Source of the DNA: Ruminococcus sp. UBA3800
Lineage (GTDB): Bacteria > Bacillota > Clostridia > Oscillospirales > Ruminococcaceae
Assembly: GCA_002368715.1 (NCBI GenBank)
Contig: DFEO01000116.1
Span: 1 to 21,050 of the forward strand
Length of the DNA: 21,050 nucleotides
Reading direction: 5' to 3'
The notes under the pieces are model-generated. The model was not told where the DNA came from, made no database searches, and saw nothing but the letters and a program-made list of their open reading frames with translations. Position numbers and translations under genes: made by a program. This document shows, piece by piece, positions 1-6,031 of the stretch (the stretch's first letter is position 1; every line of letters starts with the position of its first letter).

Positions 1-189
1 CTTAGAAGCTTCTGTCTGTATAATGCAGAAGTTTAAAGTTGGTTAGGGGGGTAAAGAATATTTTTCTGAAATAATTATATCAGATATTTCGTGCATTGGC
101 AATAGTAATGCGGCAAACCCACACAAAGCAGGTATGCCGCAAATAGTTTTATCAATTATATAATAGTATGTCCTGAATACTCAAATCAG
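1..189. other. Intergenic region at left edge with hairpins
   Basis: No convincing coding frame is visible. A 6-bp inverted repeat GCGGCA/TGCCGC spans about 114-144, downstream of the XRE gene that ends at 190; it is not followed by a T-run on either strand, so it is not a typical intrinsic terminator. A weaker repeat CTTCTG/CAGAAG lies near 9-31, and TCTGA/TCAGA lies around 65-85. Any of these could act in 3' end formation, but none can be assigned. Confidence 0.4.
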
Positions 190-774
190 CTATTTCAGCA
201 CATATCCTGCCTTAGTGAAAACATGGTCTCCTATCTCGAAACGTTTTCCCTCATACTTCCGAGTCAGCTCGCTGTACTCAATAAACTCCTCCGTAACAGT
301 CACGAAAAACTGTGCAGTTTCGCTCTCGACAAGGTAAAACGCTGTATTTTTACTGCGCATCTGCTCGGCAGCCTCAAACGCTCCGAATGAGGGCATCACT
401 GTCCATTCAAGCAACCTCTCAAAGCCTGAGATCTTTTTCTTTCTTATCAGAGGGTGTATCTGTACCGCCTGAGGAAACTTGTCAAGAACAGCTGCATCCT
501 GCCTTGAACGGCACTTGCCGCTTTTTTTATAGTCATTAAGATCTATCCGCTCTCTGATCGACTGTACCGAAAAGCCCGTGTCCTCGTCTAAAAGATGATC
601 GATAGAAACGTTCAGAAGCTGTGCCGAAGCCTTGAGATTTTCAATATCCGGCATACCCTTGTTTGTCTCCCACTTTGCGACTGCGCTCCTTGAAACGTGC
701 AGCTTTTCGGATAACTGCTCCTGCGATAAGCCTGCCTTCTGCCTTGCTTCTCTTAATTTCTCACCAAATGTCAT
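190..774 (-). CDS. XRE-family helix-turn-helix transcriptional regulator
   Basis: A 194-residue DNA-binding regulator. Residues 1-62 form a Cro/C1-type helix-turn-helix (FGEKLREAR, then GLSQEQLSEKLHVSRSAVAKWE, then MPDIENLKASAQLLNVSIDHLL), the usual N-terminal module of stand-alone XRE regulators in Clostridia. Residues 63-194 form a C-terminal domain I do not recognise; it is basic around residues 83-115 and probably senses a signal or mediates oligomerisation. The start is the ATG at 774, which follows GGAGGT at a 7-nt spacing; an in-frame TTG 15 nt upstream overlaps that ribosome binding site and is not a credible start. The gene has its own promoter (824-853) and a palindrome further upstream (873-891). 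The regulated genes are unknown; autoregulation is possible. Confidence 0.85.
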   Translation of the reverse strand: MTFGEKLREARQKAGLSQEQLSEKLHVSRSAVAKWETNKGMPDIENLKASAQLLNVSIDHLLDEDTGFSVQSIRERIDLNDYKKSGKCRSRQDAAVLDKFPQAVQIHPLIRKKKISGFERLLEWTVMPSFGAFEAAEQMRSKNTAFYLVESETAQFFVTVTEEFIEYSELTRKYEGKRFEIGDHVFTKAGYVLK

Positions 775-823
775 GATCGTTACCTCCAACTATTATTCAG
801 CAGGTATCTCTTGCTGTGAGTAC

Positions 824-853
824 AGTGTAGCACGGGTTATCCGACAGGGTCAA
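824..853 (-). promoter_or_regulatory. Sigma-A type promoter for the XRE regulator
   Basis: On the minus strand TTGACC (848-853) and TACACT (824-829) are separated by 18 bp, about 50 bp upstream of the XRE start codon. The match to the vegetative consensus is good (5/6 at the -35, 4/6 at the -10). Confidence 0.7.
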
Positions 854-872
854 GGGAGCAGCAGTAACAAGG

Positions 873-891
873 GTGTTACGCTTCGTAACAC
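873..891. repeat. Perfect 19-bp palindrome, candidate operator
   Basis: GTGTTACG-CTT-CGTAACAC is a perfect inverted repeat with 8-bp arms and a 3-bp centre. It lies 19 bp upstream of the -35 of the XRE promoter. A further GTAAC half-site lies at 864-868. There is no T-run beside it, and its position suits a DNA-binding protein site rather than a terminator. Which protein binds it is not known. Confidence 0.55.
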
Positions 892-975
892 TGCGTATCT
901 GCGTGGTTTCAGACTGATTTTGTTACTTCCGGGTGGGCTAGGACGATCGGAAAAGGTACAGATAATAAAGTTATC

Positions 976-2085
976 TCAGTCCCGGGTGCGCTTTTTTCTT
1001 AGCATTTTCAGCATTACCGACAGCACACCACGATGCTTCGTAAGTGCCCTGAAGCAGCGCACCACAACTCCTGCAGGGTACAGCAGAGGGCATTTTCCTA
1101 CAAATTTCACCGAGTGCTTCATGTGGCTCATAGACGGGAAAATGTTGTGGATAATGTATGGGATCTTATGCTGCTTTGCGATCCTTCTGGAAACACTGGT
1201 CTGTAAAGTACCATAGGTACCTAGGAGCAAAAACTGCATAAGCAGATTCTCTTCATTTTCGGTGAGGTCGGGGAAAACAGGGTGAGAGAATATCTTCATC
1301 GCCAGCTTTCTTCGAGAGCGTTCATATCCGGCAATACCCAACTGTTCAAGCTCTTTGGTGATGTACTTCCAGTCAAGAGAGCTGCCCAGAGCCTTGCAGT
1401 AAACATAGCAGTCCAGCAAAGAGCGTAAACCTGTTCCGCCGTCACTGAAATGCTTGTACTCATGGGCAGTGATGTAAACATATTGATCTTCGTTGCTAAA
1501 ATGATAGCCGTATTTTTTACCCTCATCACGCTGCATGAGGCGTTTAACTTTACAATAGTAGTCAAAAAGCTGTTTTCCCTCGCTTTTGCCAAAGAGAGCC
1601 GTATGCAGTTCAAAGATCAGCACAGGGGGCTTGTGATAAACATCATGATGCTCTCCGCCAAAGCTCTCCACTGAATAGCCGTGGGCCACCATGACTTCTC
1701 TGGCTTCCTGCTGCTTTTCTTTGTTATATAGTATATCATTGTCCGACATTTCACGCATACCGTTTTCGGGGTACATATCCTTGATGACCGAGCCTTTCAG
1801 AGGCATATACCAGATACCCTGCTTTTCAAAATCATCAAGAATAGCAGTACGCTCCATATCGAGATAGATATTCTTGCGGATAGCCTTTTTTTGCGCCTGA
1901 TCAAAGTGCTGATCCACAACACCTGCTTTCTCCAGTGAGAAGCACAGTGCTGCCCTAAGGCTGTGGAACTTTGCCAGCTTATACAGCTGATGGATATCCA
2001 TAGCAGCGACTCTTTCGGCATTGGGTGAGCAACTGTTTACAGCGCAGTGCAGCAGATAGATCAGATCCTTGTAAACACTTTTCAT
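976..2085 (-). CDS. Nucleotidyltransferase family protein (NTP_transf_5 type)
   Basis: A 369-residue protein resembling the uncharacterised family-5 nucleotidyltransferases (PF14907). The recognisable core is LKG at residues 96-98 followed by YPENGMREMSDNDILY at 105-120, matching the family pattern of LKG, a conserved Arg and a metal-binding DxD (Asp115 and Asp117), then E159LH161 further on. Members are predicted to transfer a nucleotide to a peptide or small acceptor; relatives occur in lasso peptide and related RiPP clusters, for example as tailoring enzymes, usually with a PqqD-like protein. Here its ATG overlaps the stop of the PqqD-like gene by 4 bp (ATGA), so the two are translationally coupled. 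The C-terminal third is basic (ends LRKKRTRD). The substrate cannot be inferred because no precursor gene is visible nearby. Confidence 0.75.
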   Translation of the reverse strand: MKSVYKDLIYLLHCAVNSCSPNAERVAAMDIHQLYKLAKFHSLRAALCFSLEKAGVVDQHFDQAQKKAIRKNIYLDMERTAILDDFEKQGIWYMPLKGSVIKDMYPENGMREMSDNDILYNKEKQQEAREVMVAHGYSVESFGGEHHDVYHKPPVLIFELHTALFGKSEGKQLFDYYCKVKRLMQRDEGKKYGYHFSNEDQYVYITAHEYKHFSDGGTGLRSLLDCYVYCKALGSSLDWKYITKELEQLGIAGYERSRRKLAMKIFSHPVFPDLTENEENLLMQFLLLGTYGTLQTSVSRRIAKQHKIPYIIHNIFPSMSHMKHSVKFVGKCPLLYPAGVVVRCFRALTKHRGVLSVMLKMLRKKRTRD

Positions 2086-2345
2086 TCTTCAAGTGCTCCT
2101 ATCGAGCGCAGCTTGGCGATGATGCTTTTTACATCTCCAAGCACGGTCTGCCTGTCGGCGCCGCTGTATTTTGTCAGCAGCTTATCGGTGATCTCGTCTT
2201 CGGTGGTATCGGTTTTCAGGCACTCCACTATAAAAGCAGCAGTCTCATTGCTTTTTATCAAGCCCTTGAATCTCGAATCGCCTGTTGAGATGACGTAATG
2301 CTCTCCCCTGGTTGTATGGGTGAGAAGATCCTTGCTTAGTTTCAT
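2082..2345 (-). CDS. PqqD-like (RRE-type) small protein
   Basis: An 87-residue protein with the layout of the PqqD family (PF05402): a short beta region (residues 14-31), the SNETAAFIVECL segment (32-43) typical of the family's 'N-x-T-a-x-x-I/V' stretch, then EDEITDKLLTKY and a helical C-terminus (VLGDVKSIIAKLRSIGAL). PqqD-like domains act as RiPP recognition elements that bind leader peptides and hand them to modifying enzymes. The ATG at 2345 is preceded by GGAGGG at a 5-nt spacing, just downstream of promoter 2367-2395, so the longer frame reaching 2378 is rejected: it would start upstream of the expected transcript start. The gene is first in a two-gene operon with the nucleotidyltransferase. 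In RiPP systems this pair is normally accompanied by a peptidase or HPr-kinase-like protein, not visible here. Confidence 0.75.
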   Translation of the reverse strand: MKLSKDLLTHTTRGEHYVISTGDSRFKGLIKSNETAAFIVECLKTDTTEDEITDKLLTKYSGADRQTVLGDVKSIIAKLRSIGALEE

Positions 2346-2366
2346 ATTATCCCTCCGTTCTGATTT

Positions 2367-2395
2367 ATTATAACACATTTTTTTGCTTTTTGCAA
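2367..2395 (-). promoter_or_regulatory. Sigma-A promoter of the PqqD-nucleotidyltransferase operon
   Basis: On the minus strand TTGCAA (2390-2395) and a consensus TATAAT (2367-2372) are separated by exactly 17 bp. The expected transcript start is near 2360, leaving a short leader with the GGAGGG ribosome binding site. Confidence 0.8.
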
Positions 2396-2399
2396 CAAG

Positions 2400-2426
2400 A
2401 AAAAAGCCGCCCTAAAGTGCGGCTTT
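2400..2426 (-). terminator. Rho-independent terminator behind a gene remnant
   Basis: On the minus strand an 8-bp stem, AAAGCCGC/GCGGCTTT, with an 8-nt loop is followed by TTTTTT. It sits just after the stop codon of the surface-protein remnant (2444-2533) and directly before the promoter of the PqqD-like operon. It probably belonged to the now broken gene and today insulates the downstream operon. Confidence 0.8.
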
Positions 2427-2443
2427 AATCTCTTTGTATTCAA

Positions 2444-2533
2444 TTAACATTTGTCTTTCTTCTTCATTACAACAATCGCTGCGGCTGCGAGAGCTGCTGC
2501 GCTTACTCCTGCTGCGCCTGCGCCGTTATCTCA
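2444..2533 (-). pseudogene. C-terminal anchor remnant of a surface protein
   Basis: The minus strand, read between an in-frame TGA (2531-2533) and a TAA (2444-2446), encodes 28 residues: DNGAGAAGVS, then an Ala-rich hydrophobic stretch ending IVV, then MKKKDKC. This glycine start, membrane helix and lysine-rich tail is how LPxTG-like sortase-anchored proteins of Ruminococcus-type bacteria end. No start codon lies in frame ahead of it, and the upstream DNA is occupied by the promoter and start of the C_GCAxxG_C_C gene, so the body of the protein is missing. Just upstream, CCTGTTAGGGCAATGA could be a frame-damaged P-V-T-G-N motif; that is inference. The remnant keeps its terminator. I read it as the 3' stub of a deleted gene. 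Confidence 0.55.
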
Positions 2534-2577
2534 TTGCCCTAACAGGTCAAGCTCTGTTATAAGATTACCACGATGAA

Positions 2578-2606
2578 TTGACAGTGCCGTAAAATAATGG
2601 TATACT
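2578..2606 (+). promoter_or_regulatory. Near-consensus sigma-A promoter of the C_GCAxxG_C_C gene
   Basis: TTGACA (2578-2583) and TATACT (2601-2606) are separated by 17 bp. The predicted transcript start is near 2613, so an in-frame ATG at 2607 lies upstream of the transcript and cannot be the start codon. Confidence 0.85.
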
Positions 2607-2648
2607 ATGTCTGTAATTGATAATACGAAAAAGGAGGAGCACTGTGCC

Positions 2649-3158
2649 GTGGCCGATGCTGTCAAGGTCATCGACTCAGCTGCGATAAAAGATATGAAGT
2701 ACGAACACACCGAAAAAGCAGTTGCTCTATTCACGCAGGGGTATAACTGTGCTCAGTCGATATTTGTTGCATTCAGCGATGTTACAGGCATAGACGAGGA
2801 GCTGGCAAAACGGATCTCCTCGTCATTTGGCGGAGGAATGGGACGGCTGCGTGAGGTCTGCGGGACCTGCACAAGTATGTTTATGATCGCAGGGATACTT
2901 TACGGCGAGGCAACGGAAACAGACCATACTATAAAGACGGAGCATTACAGGCGGATACAGTATCTGGCAGAAGAATTTCGCAAGCGTCACGATACTATCA
3001 TCTGCCGTGAGCTTCTCAAAGGGCTTGCAGTGACCAGCACACCTGTTCCCGAAAAGAGAACGGAGCAATACTATAAAGTGCGTCCCTGCGTAAAGTTTGT
3101 AAGGACAGCCGCAGAGATACTTGACCGCTATCTTGAAGAAAATCCTCCGGTGAGGTGA
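2649..3158 (+). CDS. C_GCAxxG_C_C family (redox-type) protein
   Basis: A 169-residue protein of the C_GCAxxG_C_C family (PF09719), whose function is not established; its conserved cysteines suggest redox activity or metal/cluster binding. Visible signatures are GYNCAQSIF (Cys34), FGGGMGRLREVCGTC (Cys71 and Cys74), Cys119 in IICRELL and Cys147 in RPCVKFV. The family usually has CGA after the Gly-rich stretch; CGTC adds an extra cysteine. The start is inferred as GTG at 2649, with AGGAGGAG at 2632-2639 as the ribosome binding site; the ATG at 2607 lies ahead of the predicted transcript start, and the ATG at 2694 has no ribosome binding site. The gene is monocistronic, with its own promoter and the hairpin at 3195-3233. 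About 14 poorly conserved residues precede the domain, so the exact start is uncertain. Confidence 0.75.
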   Translation: MADAVKVIDSAAIKDMKYEHTEKAVALFTQGYNCAQSIFVAFSDVTGIDEELAKRISSSFGGGMGRLREVCGTCTSMFMIAGILYGEATETDHTIKTEHYRRIQYLAEEFRKRHDTIICRELLKGLAVTSTPVPEKRTEQYYKVRPCVKFVRTAAEILDRYLEENPPVR

Positions 3159-3194
3159 ACAAAAAACATTTTAATGATAAACACATTTATTTCG

Positions 3195-3233
3195 AGCCGT
3201 GATACTAAAAGCAGACAGTGTCACGGCTTTGTT
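3195..3233 (+). terminator. Hairpin terminator after the C_GCAxxG_C_C gene
   Basis: AGCCGTGATACT pairs with AGTGTCACGGCT (one G-T pair) around a 10-nt loop, followed by a weak T-run TTGTT. It closely resembles the hairpin at 5299-5344, which has the same arms with a few changes. Confidence 0.65.
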
Positions 3234-3237
3234 AAGT

Positions 3238-3266
3238 TTGACGAATCGCTCAGGATGTGGTATAAT
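3238..3266 (+). promoter_or_regulatory. Sigma-A promoter ahead of the MATE remnant and DUF3737
   Basis: TTGACG (3238-3243) and a consensus TATAAT (3261-3266) are separated by 17 bp. The first intact gene downstream is DUF3737 at 3594, so this promoter probably drives DUF3737 and the aldo/keto reductase through about 320 nt of leader made of a dead gene. Confidence 0.8.
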
Positions 3267-3295
3267 AATGATATTGAATATATTTCTAAAACCGG

Positions 3296-3592
3296 GTGCA
3301 TAAGCTGAAAAACATAATGTTTATCCTGCTCTTTGTCGGGACCGTGTCTATGTGCAGGATGTCATTTCAGGCTAGGGGCAAACCTGTCTACACATTCTGC
3401 ATAACGCTGGTGCGGCAGCTGATACAGTATATCCCGCTGCTGCTTGTGCTGAACTCTCTGTAAGGCTTTGGTGGGATGCTGAAAGCCCAGCCTGTCACCG
3501 AGGCAGTTATGATGACAGTTTCGCTCATTTTACTGTACAGGTTCATAACAGTGAGGGAGCAGGAGAAAAACAGAACTGAAAGGGATCAAAAA
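3296..3592 (+). pseudogene. MATE-family efflux protein, C-terminal remnant
   Basis: One reading frame translates as MFILLFVGTVSMCRMSFQAR (ATG at 3317), then GKPVYTFCITLVRQLIQYIPL, a TAA stop at 3461-3463, and continues in the same frame as GFGGMLKAQPVTEAVMMTVS and LILLYRFITVREQ, running into the DUF3737 start. This matches the end of MATE multidrug/Na+ antiporters: a 'Q-A-x-G-K' loop, 'LRQ-x-x-x-x-x-P-L', then 'G-G-x-x-x-A-Q-P-x-x-E/D' and a last helix. Only about the last quarter of a normal ~450-residue protein is present, and it carries a nonsense codon. An in-frame GTG at 3296 could open a 55-codon ORF before the stop, but it has no good ribosome binding site. The homology resuming after the stop supports a pseudogene over a real small protein. 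Confidence 0.65.
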
Positions 3593-3593
3593 T

Positions 3594-4439
3594 ATGAAAC
3601 TATACAAAGACCAAACATTTGACCGTGAACGTGCGTTATACGCAAGCAGTGGTGTGACCGTGGAGGGCTGCCGCTTTGAAGGACCTGCCGACGGCGAGAG
3701 CGCTCTTAAAGAGAGCCGGGAGATCAATGCGGTGAACTGTTATTTTGATCTTCGCTATCCGTTCTGGCACGACACTCATGTAAAGATCTCGGGCTGCGAA
3801 ATGACTCAGCTCTGCCGTGCCGCACTGTGGTATTCAGAGGATGTTGAGATCAAGGACACAAAAATGCTGGGTATCAAGGCAGTGAGAGAATGCAGAGATA
3901 TCCGCATAAGCGGCTGCGAGATAGTTTCACCCGAGTTCGGCTGGTTCAACTCAGGTGTCACAATGCAGGACAGCACGGCAGAGAGCGAATATTTTATGAT
4001 GCGCTCGGAAAGACTTACTTTCCGGAATGTAAGATTCAAAGGCAAGTATTCCTTTCAGTACATCACCGATTCAACGTTTGAAAACTGCGAATTTGATACA
4101 AAGGATGCCTTCTGGCACGCAAAGAACGTAACAGTTAAAAACTGCCTTGTCAAGGGCGAATACCTTGCATGGTACTGTGAGGACGTTACCTTTGAGAACT
4201 GTACAATTATTGGGACACAACCGCTTTGCTACTGCAAGGGACTGAGGCTCATAAACTGCAAGATGCTTGACACCGACCTTGCGTTCGAGAAGTCTGATGT
4301 TCAGGCAGATATCACGACCGAGGTCATCAGCATAAAGAACCCGAAGTCAGGCACTATCAGGGTGCCGAACGTCGGGGAGATCATTATGGATGACCCCGAA
4401 GCGAAGGGACAGATCATTCAGAACGGAGCAGAGCTATGA
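3594..4439 (+). CDS. DUF3737 family right-handed beta-helix protein
   Basis: A 281-residue protein of the DUF3737 family (PF12541). It is built from short repeated beta-strand units of the type 'v-x-i-x-x-C-x-f/m': GVTVEGCRFEG, VKISGCEMTQ, IRISGCEIVS, LTFRNVRFKG, STFENCEFDT, VTVKNCLVKG, VTFENCTIIG and LRLINCKMLD, with aromatic residues (FWH, LWY, AWY, GWF) between turns. This predicts a pectate-lyase-like beta-helix, with no signal peptide, so cytoplasmic. The biochemical role of the family is unknown. The ATG follows AAAGGGATC at a usable spacing. Its stop overlaps the aldo/keto reductase start by 4 bp (ATGA), so the pair is coupled; I recall this pairing in other Firmicutes. Expression probably comes from the promoter at 3238-3266. 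Confidence 0.85.
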   Translation: MKLYKDQTFDRERALYASSGVTVEGCRFEGPADGESALKESREINAVNCYFDLRYPFWHDTHVKISGCEMTQLCRAALWYSEDVEIKDTKMLGIKAVRECRDIRISGCEIVSPEFGWFNSGVTMQDSTAESEYFMMRSERLTFRNVRFKGKYSFQYITDSTFENCEFDTKDAFWHAKNVTVKNCLVKGEYLAWYCEDVTFENCTIIGTQPLCYCKGLRLINCKMLDTDLAFEKSDVQADITTEVISIKNPKSGTIRVPNVGEIIMDDPEAKGQIIQNGAEL

Positions 4440-5287
4440 AAAAGGTGATCCTAAAAAACGGCATTGCCGTTCCTGCTGTCGGTCAGGGGACCTGGAAGAC
4501 AGGCGACATTCCCGACAGACGAGAGCAGGAGATAGCCGCACTCAGAACAGGTATTGAACAGGGAATGACGCTTATCGACACTGCGGAGATGTACGGCAGC
4601 GGCAAAAGTGAGTCGCTGGTGGGTGAGGCGATAGCGCCTTATGACCGTGAGAGGCTGTTTATCGTATCAAAAGTCTTGCCGCAAAATGCAGGACGGAAAG
4701 CTATGCGGCGTTCATGCGAGGAGAGCCTTAAACGCCTTAAAACCGAATACTTAGATCTGTATCTGTATCATTGGCGTGGCAACATCCCGCTTTCCGAGAC
4801 CGTTGAGTGTATGCAAGAACTGAAAAACAGCGGACTTATCCGTGAGTGGGGAGTATCTAACTTCACAACAGACGATATGCATGAGCTTGAAGCTCTTGCA
4901 TACAGCGAAAACTGCACAGCTGTGCAGAATCTGTATCATATCGGTTCTCGTGGAGCGGAATTCAGCCTGAAGCCCTATCTTAAAACAAGAGGTACTGCTT
5001 TTATGGCGTACTGTCCGCTTGCAGTGAACGGTTCGCTGAGAAGCGGGATAACCGAAAACACGGTTCTGATGCAGATAGCAGAAGCCCACAGCGCAACCGT
5101 ACAGCAGATAATGCTGGCGTGGGCGATCCGTGACGGGAATACTATCGCCATACCGAAAAGCTCATCACAAAAGCACACTGTCGAAAACGCTCTTGCGGCG
5201 GAGATAACTCTTTCTGATGAAGAGCTGAGGATGATAGACAGCGAGTTTCCGACGCCGGACAGAGAGTTGCCGCTGGATGTTGAGTAA
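4436..5287 (+). CDS. Aldo/keto reductase family oxidoreductase
   Basis: A 283-residue NADPH-dependent aldo/keto reductase, expected to reduce aldehydes or ketones in the cytoplasm through the family's TIM barrel. The catalytic tetrad is intact: Asp48 in TLIDTAEMYG, Tyr53, Lys79 in FIVSKV and His112 in DLYLYHWRG. The GVSNF segment and the C-terminal IPKSSS (cofactor phosphate binding) are also present. It resembles the YtbE/YvgN-type bacterial enzymes of about 280 residues. The start overlaps the DUF3737 stop, and GGAGCAGAGCT precedes it. Transcription stops at the hairpin at 5299-5344. The substrate cannot be assigned; coupling to DUF3737 suggests shared regulation only. Confidence 0.9.
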   Translation: MKKVILKNGIAVPAVGQGTWKTGDIPDRREQEIAALRTGIEQGMTLIDTAEMYGSGKSESLVGEAIAPYDRERLFIVSKVLPQNAGRKAMRRSCEESLKRLKTEYLDLYLYHWRGNIPLSETVECMQELKNSGLIREWGVSNFTTDDMHELEALAYSENCTAVQNLYHIGSRGAEFSLKPYLKTRGTAFMAYCPLAVNGSLRSGITENTVLMQIAEAHSATVQQIMLAWAIRDGNTIAIPKSSSQKHTVENALAAEITLSDEELRMIDSEFPTPDRELPLDVE

Positions 5288-5298
5288 GTAACAAAGAA

Positions 5299-5344
5299 AA
5301 CAAGCCATGATACTGTATAAGACAGTACCACGGCTTGTTTTTTT
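5299..5344 (+). terminator. Strong rho-independent terminator after the aldo/keto reductase
   Basis: An 18-nt arm (AACAAGCCATGATACTGT) pairs with ACAGTACCACGGCTTGTT, allowing G-T pairs, around a 5-nt loop; the 3' arm runs into a run of seven or more T. This is the second copy of the hairpin sequence seen at 3195-3233. Confidence 0.85.
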
Positions 5345-5418
5345 ATGCAAAGATATGAATAATCAGTGCGCTAAAAGCTTTGATACCGGTTTTATGAGTA
5401 TTATGTATGAAACACGAC

Positions 5419-5667
5419 TTAGATACCCAGCTGAGCCGATATGTAAAAAAGCTCGCAATGGCCCTGCTTTCGGACATTTGAGCGCCTCAGGCACCATTGT
5501 TGTTCTGTACTCATCATATTGACCATCTGACCGCCTACGGAACCTACCTCACGGGCTGTAAGGTCACCATTGTAACCCTGCTTGAGGTTTACACCGACCT
5601 CGTTTGCTGCTTCCATCTTGAATCTGTTCAGGGTCTCTCTGCCCTGCTGTGATGTGATACCTTTCAT
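5419..5667 (-). CDS. Alpha/beta-type small acid-soluble spore protein
   Basis: An 82-residue protein. Residues 1-51 are a clear alpha/beta-type SASP, the proteins that coat and protect DNA in dormant endospores and are degraded by the Gpr protease at germination: FKMEAANEVGVNL (16-28), GYNGDLTARE (31-40, with the usual Gly-Asp-Leu-Thr-x-Arg), GSVGGQMV (42-49). The ATG at 5667 follows GGAG at a good spacing; the longer upstream frame is not needed. After EQQ (57) the protein continues WCLRRSNVRK and on for 25 residues unlike any SASP tail I know. A hairpin followed by TTTTTT lies inside that tail (5445-5485), suggesting the ancestral stop was at codon 58 (TGG now). No convincing sporulation-sigma promoter was identified; a palindrome ATGAAA-AATGC-TTTCAT lies at 5715-5731. 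Confidence 0.8.
   Translation of the reverse strand: MKGITSQQGRETLNRFKMEAANEVGVNLKQGYNGDLTAREVGSVGGQMVNMMSTEQQWCLRRSNVRKQGHCELFYISAQLGI
5445..5485 (-). terminator. Imperfect hairpin plus T-run inside the SASP tail
   Basis: On the minus strand GCTC-A-AATG pairs with CATT-GC-GAGC (small bulges) and is followed directly by TTTTTT (5445-5450). It looks like a modest intrinsic terminator, but it now overlaps codons 62-74 of the spore-protein frame. Confidence 0.45.
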
Positions 5668-6031
5668 TTTTGTATCTCCTTTGTTTATTTCATCCGGGTT
5701 TGCACTAGTATTATATGAAAGCATTTTTCATTTATTATCGGCAAATTCATCCAAATCTTTTTTGTGGTGAAATATATAAAAGGTGAAAAGAAAACGTCTG
5801 TTTATTATTTTGAAACTATAATAAAGATCTACAATCACTGTATAAAAGCAGTCTTATCATTTTTGTTGTATCCTGCCTGTTCATAAAAAAAGAGAAGATA
5901 CTATGATCCCGTTTCCTTCAGCCACTATAATATGATGGTTTCTATTATTCAGTATGCTGTCCCCAAAAAAGCTATCTATGCTGTGATCGAGCTTCCTTCT
6001 GCGATAATATAGACAAAAACAGCATTTCCCG
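5668..6031. other. Intergenic region between divergent SASP and REC-EAL genes
   Basis: About 360 AT-rich bases with no credible gene on either strand. It holds the SASP leader on the minus side, a 17-bp palindrome (5715-5731) with a TATAAT-like hexamer beside it (5710-5715, minus) but no matching -35, and, at the right end, the left arm of the inverted repeat around the next promoter. A long antisense frame running left out of the REC-EAL gene ends here and is treated as spurious. Confidence 0.5.

Noticed and set aside
632..1216. 194-codon plus-strand frame
   Set aside because: It overlaps the XRE start, its promoter and the nucleotidyltransferase 3' end in antisense; there is no ribosome binding site and no recognisable motif.
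2444..2533. Short Ala-rich peptide as a RiPP precursor for the PqqD-like protein
   Set aside because: It has no start codon in frame, is preceded by a stop, looks like a membrane anchor with a Lys-rich tail, and is separated from the PqqD gene by a terminator.
5668..5760. SigG/SigF-type promoter for the spore protein gene
   Set aside because: AATACTA and CATATAA resemble parts of the -10, but no matching -35 was found at the required spacing.
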